From Methyloceanibacter sp. (GTDB lineage: Bacteria > Pseudomonadota > Alphaproteobacteria > Rhizobiales > Methyloligellaceae), in the NCBI GenBank assembly GCA_030669345.1, contig DAOVDX010000003.1, positions 1 through 39,586 of the forward strand: a stretch of 39,586 nucleotides of DNA, in the 5' to 3' direction. Made by a program: the position numbers and the translations under genes. The notes below the pieces were generated by a model. The model was not told the DNA's origin, searched no databases, and saw only the letters and a program-made list of their open reading frames with translations. Below are positions 13,595 to 21,055 of this stretch, in pieces; position 1 is the stretch's first letter, and each line of letters opens with the position of its first letter.

Positions 13595-14830
13595 GTGGGG
13601 TCTATGAGAGGCTTTGTAGCGAGCCTGAGCTTTGTGCTGCTCGCATGTGGCGCTGACATTGCTGTCGGTGCCGATGACGCCGCAAATGATGACGTCATCA
13701 CCCTCGGCGCTGCCGTCTCGCTCACCGGAAAATACGCGCTGAACGGCGCCAACACCAAGAATGGCTACGATCTCGCGGTCCAGCAGATTAACAACAAGGG
13801 CGGTGTCAAAATTGGCGGCAAATCCTACGTGTTCGAGGTGCGCTACTACGACGATGAATCGACGCCGGCGCGCGGCACGGAACTGGTGGAGCGGCTGATC
13901 CAGCAAGACGGCGTCAAGTATATCCTCGGGCCCTATAGCTCGGGCCTGACCAAGGCAATTCTGCCGATCATTGAGCGGTATAAGGTGCCCATGGTCGAAG
14001 CCAATGGCGCGGCGCGCGAGCTGTTCACCAAGGGCTATCGTTACATTTTCGCCGTGTTGTCGACGTCCGACCAATATCTGACGCCAGCCATCAACCTGGC
14101 AGTGCAGAATGCGGAAAAACTCGGCAAGAAACCGTCCGAATTGACGGTGGCAATCGCCACCGAAAATGACCCGTTCGCACAAGATGTCCGTGCTGGCGTT
14201 CTGGCCGACTTGCAGCGGTTTGGCATGAATTGCTCGATTGACGACCAGCTACCGCCTGAGCTCAACGACATGACGGTGACCTTGGCCAAGATGAAGGCGC
14301 TTCAGCCCGACGTGCTTGTCGTTTCCGGCCATGAGAAGGGCGCGCTCACCGCGGTTACGCAGATCGAGGCCTTGCGCGTCAACGTGCCGGTCGTGGCGCT
14401 CACCCATTGCGACTCCGCGCAACTTGCCAAGAAGCTGAAGAAGGCGTCCCAGCATGTCTTCTGTGCCCAACAATGGCACCGATCGCTGGGCCATAAGGGC
14501 GCGCTATTCGGCTCGGCGGCGGATTTTGCCAAGCGTTTCGAGGCGGCCTATGGCTACGAGGCGCCTTATCAGGCGGCGCAGTCGGCAGCCGCCGTTTACG
14601 TATTTGCCGACGCCTTTTCACGCGCCGAGAGCCTTGACTCGGAAGCGGTTCGCGACGCCATCTCGGCCACCAATTTGAAGACCTTCTACGGGCCAATCAA
14701 GTTTGACCAAACGGGCAAAAACATCGCCAAGCCCATGGTGTTGACCCAAATTATCGACGGCGAGTATGTGGTCGTGGCGCCAAAAAAATGGGCGACGGCC
14801 GAGCCGGTGATTCCCCGCCCAAAATATTGA
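13595..14830 (+). CDS. ABC transporter substrate-binding protein (branched-chain amino acid type)
   Basis: A 411-residue periplasmic binding protein of the LivK/amide-binding (Peripla_BP_6) class that delivers ligand to the LivH/LivM permease encoded next. The N-terminus is a signal peptide; cleavage after AVGA or lipidation at the Cys of VLLAC are both conceivable. The mature part opens with ITLGAAVSLTGKYALNG and contains YYDDESTP, YILGPYSSGLTKAI and TENDPFAQDV, all typical of this class. The ligand cannot be told from sequence; leucine-type amino acids, short amides or urea are all served by relatives. GTG 13595 has CGGGG at good spacing; ATG 13604 is the alternative. It is the first gene of a five-gene uptake operon. 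Confidence 0.9.
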   Translation: MGSMRGFVASLSFVLLACGADIAVGADDAANDDVITLGAAVSLTGKYALNGANTKNGYDLAVQQINNKGGVKIGGKSYVFEVRYYDDESTPARGTELVERLIQQDGVKYILGPYSSGLTKAILPIIERYKVPMVEANGAARELFTKGYRYIFAVLSTSDQYLTPAINLAVQNAEKLGKKPSELTVAIATENDPFAQDVRAGVLADLQRFGMNCSIDDQLPPELNDMTVTLAKMKALQPDVLVVSGHEKGALTAVTQIEALRVNVPVVALTHCDSAQLAKKLKKASQHVFCAQQWHRSLGHKGALFGSAADFAKRFEAAYGYEAPYQAAQSAAAVYVFADAFSRAESLDSEAVRDAISATNLKTFYGPIKFDQTGKNIAKPMVLTQIIDGEYVVVAPKKWATAEPVIPRPKY

Positions 14831-14867
14831 GCCGTCGACAGCGGCGTGCTGGCTTTGTAAGCAGCTT

Positions 14868-14891
14868 GCGGACCGTATCGCGAAGGTCCGC
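14868..14891 (+). other. Intercistronic hairpin between binding protein and permease genes
   Basis: GCGGACC (14868-14874) and GGTCCGC (14885-14891) form a perfect 7-bp GC-rich stem with a 10-nt loop and no T-run, 37 bp after the binding-protein stop. Such structures often protect the upstream message from 3' decay, so that the binding protein is made in excess over the permease. Confidence 0.5.
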
Positions 14892-14906
14892 CATGGGTGC
14901 GGGGGC

Positions 14907-15809
14907 ATGACCAGCAATCTTCTCATTCTTTACGAAGCGCCGGCGCTTGGTCTGCAGCTTGCCATTGACGGCATTCTGATTGGCGCCGTGTTCGCGCTCG
15001 CCGCCTATGGCATGGCGCTGGTCTGGGGTGTCACCAACATCATCAATGTCGCTCAAGGTGAGTTCGTCATGCTTGGCGGGCTCATCTCCATTCTTGGAGC
15101 AGAGCATGGTCTGCCCCTGTGGCTCACGGTGCCGCTCGCCGCTGCGGCGCTCTACGCACTTGGTTGGTTGTTGTTCTACACGGTGATCGTGCATCTGCTC
15201 GGCCGGGACATGTTCAACTCGGTGCTCGCGACCTTCGGCATCGCCATCGTCATGCAGCAGGTCATGGCGCATGTCTTTGGCGCCGCCGACCGTATCGCCG
15301 CGAGCAGTCTCGGCAGCTGGTTCTTTCTCGACAACTTCGTGGTCATCAGCAAGATGAAGGTGGTGGTGTTCGCCGCCTGTATTGGGCTCGGGCTTACACT
15401 GGCGTGGTTTCTGTCGCGCTCGCGAAAGGGCCAGGCCATTCGCGCCGTGGCACAGAAGCCTGAAGCCGCCAGCATACTCGGCATTGAGACTCGTAAAGTC
15501 TATTGCCTGACATATTCTCTGAACGCCGCGATTTGCGGTGCTGCGGGTGCGCTTGCCGCCACCGCCTACACGATCCAGCCTTATGGCGGGCTGTCCTATA
15601 CCGTCCGGTCCTTCATGATCGTTGTGGTGGCGGGGCTCGGCAATCTCGGCGGCGTTATTTGGGCGGCGCTCGGGCTTGGCGTGGCGGAGAACTTCGCCGG
15701 ATTCATCCTCGGCACCCAATATCAGATCGCCTTTGTCTTCGGGCTGTTGGTCGCCGTGCTGGTGTTTCGCAATTGGCGCTTGCGCCGCCAACGTAAGCAT
15801 CTCGAGTAG
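14907..15809 (+). CDS. livH: Branched-chain amino acid-type ABC transporter permease, LivH family
   Basis: A 300-residue inner-membrane permease with about eight hydrophobic helices. The family signature is clear in QLAIDGILIGAVFALAAYGMALVWGVTNIINVAQGEFVMLGG near the N-terminus and in the cytoplasmic coupling loop RSRKGQAIRAVAQKPEAASILGIE (about residues 170-195), which docks with the ATPases. The last helix pair, GVAENFAGFILGTQYQIAFVFGLLVAVLVF, is also typical. It pairs with the LivM subunit encoded 5 bp downstream. A GCGGGGGC run lies directly before the ATG. The substrate is set by the upstream binding protein and is not known. Confidence 0.92.
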   Translation: MTSNLLILYEAPALGLQLAIDGILIGAVFALAAYGMALVWGVTNIINVAQGEFVMLGGLISILGAEHGLPLWLTVPLAAAALYALGWLLFYTVIVHLLGRDMFNSVLATFGIAIVMQQVMAHVFGAADRIAASSLGSWFFLDNFVVISKMKVVVFAACIGLGLTLAWFLSRSRKGQAIRAVAQKPEAASILGIETRKVYCLTYSLNAAICGAAGALAATAYTIQPYGGLSYTVRSFMIVVVAGLGNLGGVIWAALGLGVAENFAGFILGTQYQIAFVFGLLVAVLVFRNWRLRRQRKHLE

Positions 15810-15814
15810 GGACC

Positions 15815-16849
15815 ATGGCGGAATATCGCGCACTTACCCCAAAACGGCTCTTGTTGATCGCGAGCCTTCTCGCGGTTGGTGTTGCCGCACCTTTGGTGTT
15901 GCCCGCCTATCAATTGCAGCTCACCGAGCTTTTGCTGTTCATCGTATTCGCGCTCGCCTGGGATCTGGTCGGCGGACAGATGGGCTACAACTCATTCGGC
16001 AACGTGTTGTTTGTCGGCCTCGGCATGTATGGCGCGGCCATCGTCCAGGTCGGGTTGTTCTACGATGTGGGTCTCTATAACGCGGCGCGGGGCGGGGGTA
16101 CGCAGTTCGTATTTGACGTGCCCCAATTCATCACTGGGCTGGCGCTTGGCATTCCTGCCGCGGCGCTCATAAGCGCCTTTGCCGCCTGGCTGTTGGGCTC
16201 GCTCGTGCTCACCATGCGCGGGCATTATTTCGCCATCTGCACGCTGGGGCTCGGCATCGCCGCGGGTCAGATCGCAGCTGGTATTCCATGGATCGGCGCG
16301 GGCTCGGGCATGCTGACACCCAACCCGCCAGAAGCGCTCGGCGACGTAGCGCTTCTGCTCTATTACCTGGCGTTGGGCCTTGCTATTACCTGCGCCCTAA
16401 CTTTCGCCTGGCTATTGTCCACGCGCTTCGGCTTGGCGCTGAACGCCATCCGGGATGATGAGGACAAGGCGGAAGCGATGGGGCTCAAGACCCACGCCGC
16501 CAAGGTGACGGCCTGGGTCATCGCGGCAGGCTTTCTCGGCGCTGCCGGAGCGCTTTACGGCAATGTGGTCCGCTTCATCGATCCCGTTCAGACGGCCTTC
16601 GCCGGCGCCACCATCGGAGTGTGGATGATCCTGATGGCGTTGCTTGGGGGCAAGGGTACATTGGCTGGCCCCATCGTCGGCGCCATCGTGTTCCAGATCA
16701 TGAAGGAACTGTTCTGGACCTATCTCTTGGGTTGGCAGCGGGTCGCGCTCGGGCTTCTGATCATCGCCGTGGCCGTGTTCTTCCCGGCAGGCATTGTCGG
16801 TTTCATTCGCGAGCGCGGGAGCGCAAAGGCGAAGGAGCAGAACCAATGA
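15815..16849 (+). CDS. livM: Branched-chain amino acid-type ABC transporter permease, LivM family
   Basis: A 344-residue inner-membrane permease, second subunit of the translocation channel. Characteristic sequences are LFIVFALAWDLVGGQMGYNSFGNVLFVGLGMYGAAI near the N-terminus, AWLLGSLVLTMRGHYFAICTLGLG in the middle, and the coupling loop GLALNAIRDDEDKAEAMGLKTHAAKVTAWVIAAGFLGAAGALYG. The gene starts 5 bp after livH, and its stop overlaps the livG start (ATGA), so the subunits are translated as a coupled set. Confidence 0.92.
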   Translation: MAEYRALTPKRLLLIASLLAVGVAAPLVLPAYQLQLTELLLFIVFALAWDLVGGQMGYNSFGNVLFVGLGMYGAAIVQVGLFYDVGLYNAARGGGTQFVFDVPQFITGLALGIPAAALISAFAAWLLGSLVLTMRGHYFAICTLGLGIAAGQIAAGIPWIGAGSGMLTPNPPEALGDVALLLYYLALGLAITCALTFAWLLSTRFGLALNAIRDDEDKAEAMGLKTHAAKVTAWVIAAGFLGAAGALYGNVVRFIDPVQTAFAGATIGVWMILMALLGGKGTLAGPIVGAIVFQIMKELFWTYLLGWQRVALGLLIIAVAVFFPAGIVGFIRERGSAKAKEQNQ

Positions 16850-17589
16850 CGGCGATGCTTCAGGTCACCGATGTCACGAAGGCCTTTGGCGGTGTTGTCG
16901 CCAATGACGCCGTCAGCATCTCCGTGCCGCAAGGCGCCATTGTCGGGCTGATCGGGCCGAATGGTTCGGGCAAGACGACATTGTTCAATGCCATCACCGG
17001 GGCACAGGCCATCGATGCGGGTTCCATCCGTTTCGAGGGACAGGAGATTTCGCGGCTTCTCACTGGCGAGATCGCGCGGGCCGGAATCATCCGCACCTAT
17101 CAACAGCCGCGCATCTATGGCGGGCTCAGTACGCGCGACAACATGCTTGTGTCGGCGTCCATCAGGCGTGGGTCGTCCCCGAGCCTTTTCAGGCGCGCAA
17201 ACGCAAAAGCAATCGCCTGGGCCGATGAGTTGCTCGACTTCGTGGGGCTCATTGAGAAACGAGATATTCTCGCGGGCGATCTGTCCTTCGGTCAGCAGAA
17301 GCTTCTTGAGTTGGCCATGGCGCTTTCTAACGAGCCGCGCATGCTGCTGCTCGATGAGCCGACCGCAGGCATAAACCCGATTCTGATCGACAGCGTGATT
17401 GAACGCTTGAAAGTGGCCAATTCGAAGTTCGGCCTGACGCTTCTCGTCATCGAGCACAACATGCCGGTGATTATGGATCTGGCGCAGCACATCTACTGTC
17501 TCGCCCATGGCAGCCTCCTGGCGGATGGCACGCCGGAAGCCATCCAGAACGACGCAAATGTGCTCGATGCCTATCTTGGAGCGGCCTGA
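16846..17589 (+). CDS. livG: Branched-chain amino acid-type ABC transporter ATP-binding protein, LivG family
   Basis: A 247-residue ABC ATPase energising the uptake system from the cytoplasmic side. Walker A is GPNGSGKT (about residue 38), the signature region is LSFGQQKLLELAMAL (LSFGQ rather than LSGGQ, as usual in LivG), and Walker B is MLLLDEPTAGI; the switch His is in VIEHNM. The ATG at 16846 overlaps the livM stop; a longer open frame upstream lies inside livM and is a shadow. The stop overlaps the start of the second ATPase gene. Confidence 0.93.
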   Translation: MTAMLQVTDVTKAFGGVVANDAVSISVPQGAIVGLIGPNGSGKTTLFNAITGAQAIDAGSIRFEGQEISRLLTGEIARAGIIRTYQQPRIYGGLSTRDNMLVSASIRRGSSPSLFRRANAKAIAWADELLDFVGLIEKRDILAGDLSFGQQKLLELAMALSNEPRMLLLDEPTAGINPILIDSVIERLKVANSKFGLTLLVIEHNMPVIMDLAQHIYCLAHGSLLADGTPEAIQNDANVLDAYLGAA

Positions 17590-18377
17590 TGGTGGAGGCG
17601 CAGAACGCGAATCGCGTGAGACCTGCGGATCTCGACGAGCTTGCCGGTGGTGAAGGGTTCGTCGCCATTGACGATCTCCATGCGGGGTATGGCCGCATGC
17701 ACATTCTGCATGATTTCTCGTTGCGCATAGCGCGCGGCCAGTCGCTCTGTCTGGTTGGCCCGAATGGGGCGGGCAAGTCCACCGTGCTCAACGCCATCTA
17801 TGGCTTTGCCAAGATTTTCTCTGGCGCTATCACGCTTGGCGGGCGCGATGTCACGACGCTATCCGCCAGTGCGAAACTGAAGGCAGCCCGTATCGCCTAC
17901 GTGCTCCAGGGTGACTCCGTGTTTCCCGATATGACCGTGGAAGAAAATCTTCTGATGGGGGGATATCTGCTGGAGCATCGCGCTCAGGCGCGGACTGTTG
18001 CCGAAGCGGTGCTCGACAGCTACCCAGCGCTTCAGGCCCGCCGTAGCGAGAACGCGCGCGTTCTGTCTGGCGGCGAGCGGCGGGTGTTGGAAATCTCCCG
18101 CGCGCTCATCATGGACCCGGATGTGATCTTGATTGATGAACCGTCCATCGGCCTCGAGCCGCGCGCCATCGACATGGTGTTCGAGACTTTGCGCGACCTA
18201 CGCGATGAGCGCGGCAAGACACTCATTCTCGTTGAACAGAATGCCCGCAAAGGTCTCAGCTTCGCCGATGTCGGTTACGTGCTCGCGGCGGGGCGGCTGG
18301 TGAAGGCAGAGCCAGGCGGTGAGCTTCTCGATGACCCTGAGATGGGGCGTCTGTTCCTCGGCGGTCGTGCGAGCTAG
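17589..18377 (+). CDS. livF: Branched-chain amino acid-type ABC transporter ATP-binding protein, LivF family
   Basis: A 262-residue ABC ATPase, partner of LivG in the heterodimeric motor. It carries Walker A GPNGAGKS (about residue 58), signature LSGGERRVLEISRALI, Walker B VILIDEPSIGLEP, and the LivF-type ILVEQNARKGLSFADVGYVLAAGRLV block. It has an N-terminal extension of about 25 residues before the usual start, beginning MVEAQNANRVRP. The ATG at 17589 overlaps the livG stop (TGATG). It is the last gene of the operon and converges on a SPOR-domain gene, the stop codons overlapping at a CTAG. Confidence 0.93.
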   Translation: MVEAQNANRVRPADLDELAGGEGFVAIDDLHAGYGRMHILHDFSLRIARGQSLCLVGPNGAGKSTVLNAIYGFAKIFSGAITLGGRDVTTLSASAKLKAARIAYVLQGDSVFPDMTVEENLLMGGYLLEHRAQARTVAEAVLDSYPALQARRSENARVLSGGERRVLEISRALIMDPDVILIDEPSIGLEPRAIDMVFETLRDLRDERGKTLILVEQNARKGLSFADVGYVLAAGRLVKAEPGGELLDDPEMGRLFLGGRAS

Positions 18378-19330
18378 AGCGCGTCGCCCGCATAGACCGT
18401 CGCCGCGCATTTGCGGCCGGCCTTCTTGAACAGCGAGCAGGCGCCTTCGGCGTCTTGCGCATTTGCAAACGGGCCCGCGATCAGCCGCCATTTTTTATCC
18501 GGAGCGCGGATGCGCCGGGGCTGCAGGCCGGCGACAAGCGCCGCATGTTCGGTCAAGAGTTCCCGCCACAGGGGTCGCAGACCGTCTCGCTTGGAGACTG
18601 TGCCGAGTTCGATGCCATAGCGGGTCGAACCATCATTGGCGGTACGTGGCAACACGGCAGGATCGAGGACGGCAAGTTCCGCCGGTACAACCGGAGCCGC
18701 CTCAGGCTCGAGGTCTGGAGGCATCGGCGCAGAGACGACTGCAGGCGGAGCCACCAGGACCGGCGGTGGGGGCGGGGCCTCTGCGACAGGAGCCGCGTCT
18801 GGCATAACGAGCTCCGGCTCTGGCTTGGGTTCGGGTTCGCGTACTGGCAGGGGCTCAGGTTCGCGTACCGGCGTTGGGTCTGTGGCCGCGATCTGCACCG
18901 GCGCGGCGACGGTCTCCACAATTTCGGTCTCTTGGGTGACCACTTCCACAGGCACTTGTTCGGGCTCCGCCTCGGCGAGGGGCTGCGGCTCGGGCGGAGT
19001 TGCGTCTTCGGAGGCCTGCGGTGATGCCGTCTCGGCAGGCTTCTCAGGAATTTCAATCGCATCCAGGCGCGTATTGATCGCCGTCATCTGCTCGGAGAGA
19101 CTAGCAAGCGAACCCTTCAATCTCGCGACCTGGGCGGCGTTGAGTGGTCCGGTGCCCGATGGGAGGGAGACCCCGCGCGTAAGGCCGGCGGTATAGGCGC
19201 CAAGCGCCGAAGGGTCCGTGAACAGGGTAAAGAGATACAGGCTCGACAATCCGCCAAGCGCGATCCACATAAAGGCGAAGATGCCTCGCGCCCAGCTCCG
19301 CGCGCCTTTTCGGCGACTTTTGACGACCAT
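18374..19330 (-). CDS. SPOR-domain membrane protein with proline/glutamate-rich linker
   Basis: A 318-residue bitopic protein. A basic N-terminus (KSRRKGARSWAR) is followed by one transmembrane helix (about 16-37), then a short helical, probably coiled-coil segment (about 65-95), a ~140-residue linker very rich in Pro, Glu, Ala and Val, and a C-terminal SPOR domain (about 235-318, with ELGTVSKRDGLRPLWRELL and KKWRLIAGPFANAQDAEGACSLFKKAG). SPOR domains bind peptidoglycan lacking stem peptides, which concentrates proteins at division sites. A septal cell-wall role is thus likely but unproven. The linker is long enough to cross the periplasm. ATG 19330 has GGAGG upstream. It is divergent from glmU and convergent with livF. 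Confidence 0.85.
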   Translation of the reverse strand: MVVKSRRKGARSWARGIFAFMWIALGGLSSLYLFTLFTDPSALGAYTAGLTRGVSLPSGTGPLNAAQVARLKGSLASLSEQMTAINTRLDAIEIPEKPAETASPQASEDATPPEPQPLAEAEPEQVPVEVVTQETEIVETVAAPVQIAATDPTPVREPEPLPVREPEPKPEPELVMPDAAPVAEAPPPPPVLVAPPAVVSAPMPPDLEPEAAPVVPAELAVLDPAVLPRTANDGSTRYGIELGTVSKRDGLRPLWRELLTEHAALVAGLQPRRIRAPDKKWRLIAGPFANAQDAEGACSLFKKAGRKCAATVYAGDAL

Positions 19331-19593
19331 GGGCTTTCGAGCCTCCGGAATGCGAGGTTTTTTGGCGCAGAAGCGACGTGTATGAGGGCTTTCAGTCAGA
19401 TTACCAGTCGCTTGGATCGGAGATTACTCGCTTCGCACCCACGGTCAATTTCTGCGTAGCAATTTAGTGAGCGCCATAGCGGAAGGGCTCTGGCCCTGGA
19501 AGGCTGTTTGGACTAGACAGTCCGCGTTTAGGGAAAGTTGGTACAGCCATGCCACCTTCGGCTGAGGCTTAAAGAGGCAACATACAGAACCGA
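19331..19593. other. Divergent intergenic region, SPOR gene / glmU
   Basis: This 263-bp gap must hold the promoters for the leftward SPOR gene and rightward glmU. I see only a small imperfect palindrome (GGACT-N4-AGTCC) and short A/T-rich patches. I find no convincing promoter hexamers, operator, terminator or small gene. Confidence 0.4.
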
Positions 19594-20949
19594 ATGATGC
19601 ATTCATCTGCTCTCGCCATTGTCCTTGCCGCCGGCAAAGGCACACGAATGAAATCCGCGCTGCCCAAGGTGCTGCACCGCCTGGCGGGTGCGCCCATGCT
19701 GACCCATGTGCTGAACGCGGCTACTCAAGCCGGTGTTGGCCGAGGATGCGTGGTCGTGGGCCCCGGTATGGAAGAGGTCGGGGAGGCAGCGCTTGGGATT
19801 GATTCCAAGCTCAAAGTCTTCGTCCAGCCCGAGCAATTGGGCACGGCGGATGCGGTGAAGGCCGCCAGTCCTGCATTCGCGGGCTCAGATGGGCCCGTGT
19901 TGGTGCTGTATGGCGACACGCCGCTGCTCCGTGCAGAGACGCTGAAGGCTGTCTTGGGTGAGTTGGATGACGGCGCCGATGTGGTGGTGATTGGTTTTGA
20001 GGCGGCCGACCCGACCGGCTATGGGCGTTTGCTCTTCGACGACAAGGGTCGGCTCGCCGGTATCCGCGAGGAGAAGGACGCCAGTGACGCCGAGCGGACA
20101 CTGACACTCTGCAATTCCGGTATCATGGCGTTCCGCACGAGTGAGACGCTGACCTCGCTCCTCGGGAAAATCAGCAACGATAACGCCAAGGCCGAGTTCT
20201 ACCTGACAGACGCGGTGGCGTTGGCGCGGGATGGCGGGCTTGAGGCGCGTGTGGTGTTGTCGGACCCCGAAGAGGTTCTGGGCGTGAACTCTCGCGCCGA
20301 GCTGGCGATCGGCGAAGGCCTGATGCAGCAGCGTCTGCGTGAAGCTGTCATGGCTGGCGGTGCCACGCTGGTCGCACCCGACACTGTCTTCTTCAGCGGT
20401 GATACATCGGTGGGCCAAGATGTGCTGATCGAGCACAGTGTGGTGTTTGGCCCTGGCGTCACCATTGAAGATGGCGTCACCATCAAAGCTTTCTGTCATA
20501 TCGAGCAGGCAAAAATTGGTCCTGGCGCAACGGTGGGTCCGTTCGCGCGGCTCCGCCCCGGAGCGGCGTTGGCCAAGGATGCGCATGTGGGAAATTTCGT
20601 CGAGATCAAAAACGCCGAAGTCGCCGAAGGCGCCAAGGTCAATCATCTCACTTATATCGGTGACGCCGAGATCGGCGCGAAGGCGAATATCGGCGCGGGT
20701 ACCATCACCTGTAACTATGACGGCTTTGAAAAACATCGTACCGAGATCGGCGCTGGAGCTTTCATCGGCTCAAACAGTTCGTTGGTTGCACCAGTCAAGA
20801 TTGGCGCCGGGGCGTTTGTCGGTTCCGGCAGCGTGATTACCAAAGACGTGCCCGGGGATGCGCTGGCGGTCACGCGCGCCGACCAAAAAAACCTGGCCGG
20901 CTGGGCCGGCAAATTGCGGGCGCGGCGGACGCGCGACAAATTCAAATAG
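19594..20949 (+). CDS. glmU: Bifunctional UDP-N-acetylglucosamine pyrophosphorylase / glucosamine-1-phosphate acetyltransferase
   Basis: GlmU acetylates glucosamine-1-phosphate and then couples it to UTP, giving UDP-GlcNAc, the precursor of peptidoglycan and lipid A. The 451-residue protein has the N-terminal uridylyltransferase domain (about 1-230) with the signature LAAGKGTRMKSALPKVLHRLAG, YGDTPLL and NSGIMAF, and a C-terminal left-handed beta-helix of hexapeptide repeats (about 250-430) with the acetyltransferase block NFVEIKNAEVAEGAKVNHLTYIGDAEIG. All key segments are intact. The start ATGATG at 19594 fits the family N-terminus. The next gene, glmS, makes the pathway's amino sugar and is 106 bp away. 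Confidence 0.97.
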   Translation: MMHSSALAIVLAAGKGTRMKSALPKVLHRLAGAPMLTHVLNAATQAGVGRGCVVVGPGMEEVGEAALGIDSKLKVFVQPEQLGTADAVKAASPAFAGSDGPVLVLYGDTPLLRAETLKAVLGELDDGADVVVIGFEAADPTGYGRLLFDDKGRLAGIREEKDASDAERTLTLCNSGIMAFRTSETLTSLLGKISNDNAKAEFYLTDAVALARDGGLEARVVLSDPEEVLGVNSRAELAIGEGLMQQRLREAVMAGGATLVAPDTVFFSGDTSVGQDVLIEHSVVFGPGVTIEDGVTIKAFCHIEQAKIGPGATVGPFARLRPGAALAKDAHVGNFVEIKNAEVAEGAKVNHLTYIGDAEIGAKANIGAGTITCNYDGFEKHRTEIGAGAFIGSNSSLVAPVKIGAGAFVGSGSVITKDVPGDALAVTRADQKNLAGWAGKLRARRTRDKFK

Positions 20950-20985
20950 CGCCCCAAACTGCGGGACATGACCGCAATAAAGGGA

Positions 20986-21041
20986 CACAGCTCGTGAATT
21001 GCGACACAGAGCGTTGCCAGTTAGGCAAACGCGAAGCTGTG
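20986..21041 (+). promoter_or_regulatory. Nested hairpin in the glmS leader
   Basis: The outer arms CACAGCT (20986-20992) and AGCTGTG (21035-21041) enclose an inner imperfect hairpin GCGTTGCC (21011-21018) / GGCAAACGC (21024-21032). The outer arm ends directly before the GAGGGAG ribosome site of glmS, so folding could affect translation. It does not resemble the glmS ribozyme. Regulation is inferred only. Confidence 0.35.
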
Positions 21042-21055
21042 AGGGAGTAGGGACA

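Noticed and set aside
20986-21055. glmS ribozyme
   Set aside because: The leader is too short and lacks the conserved double-pseudoknot sequence; these ribozymes are typical of Gram-positive bacteria.
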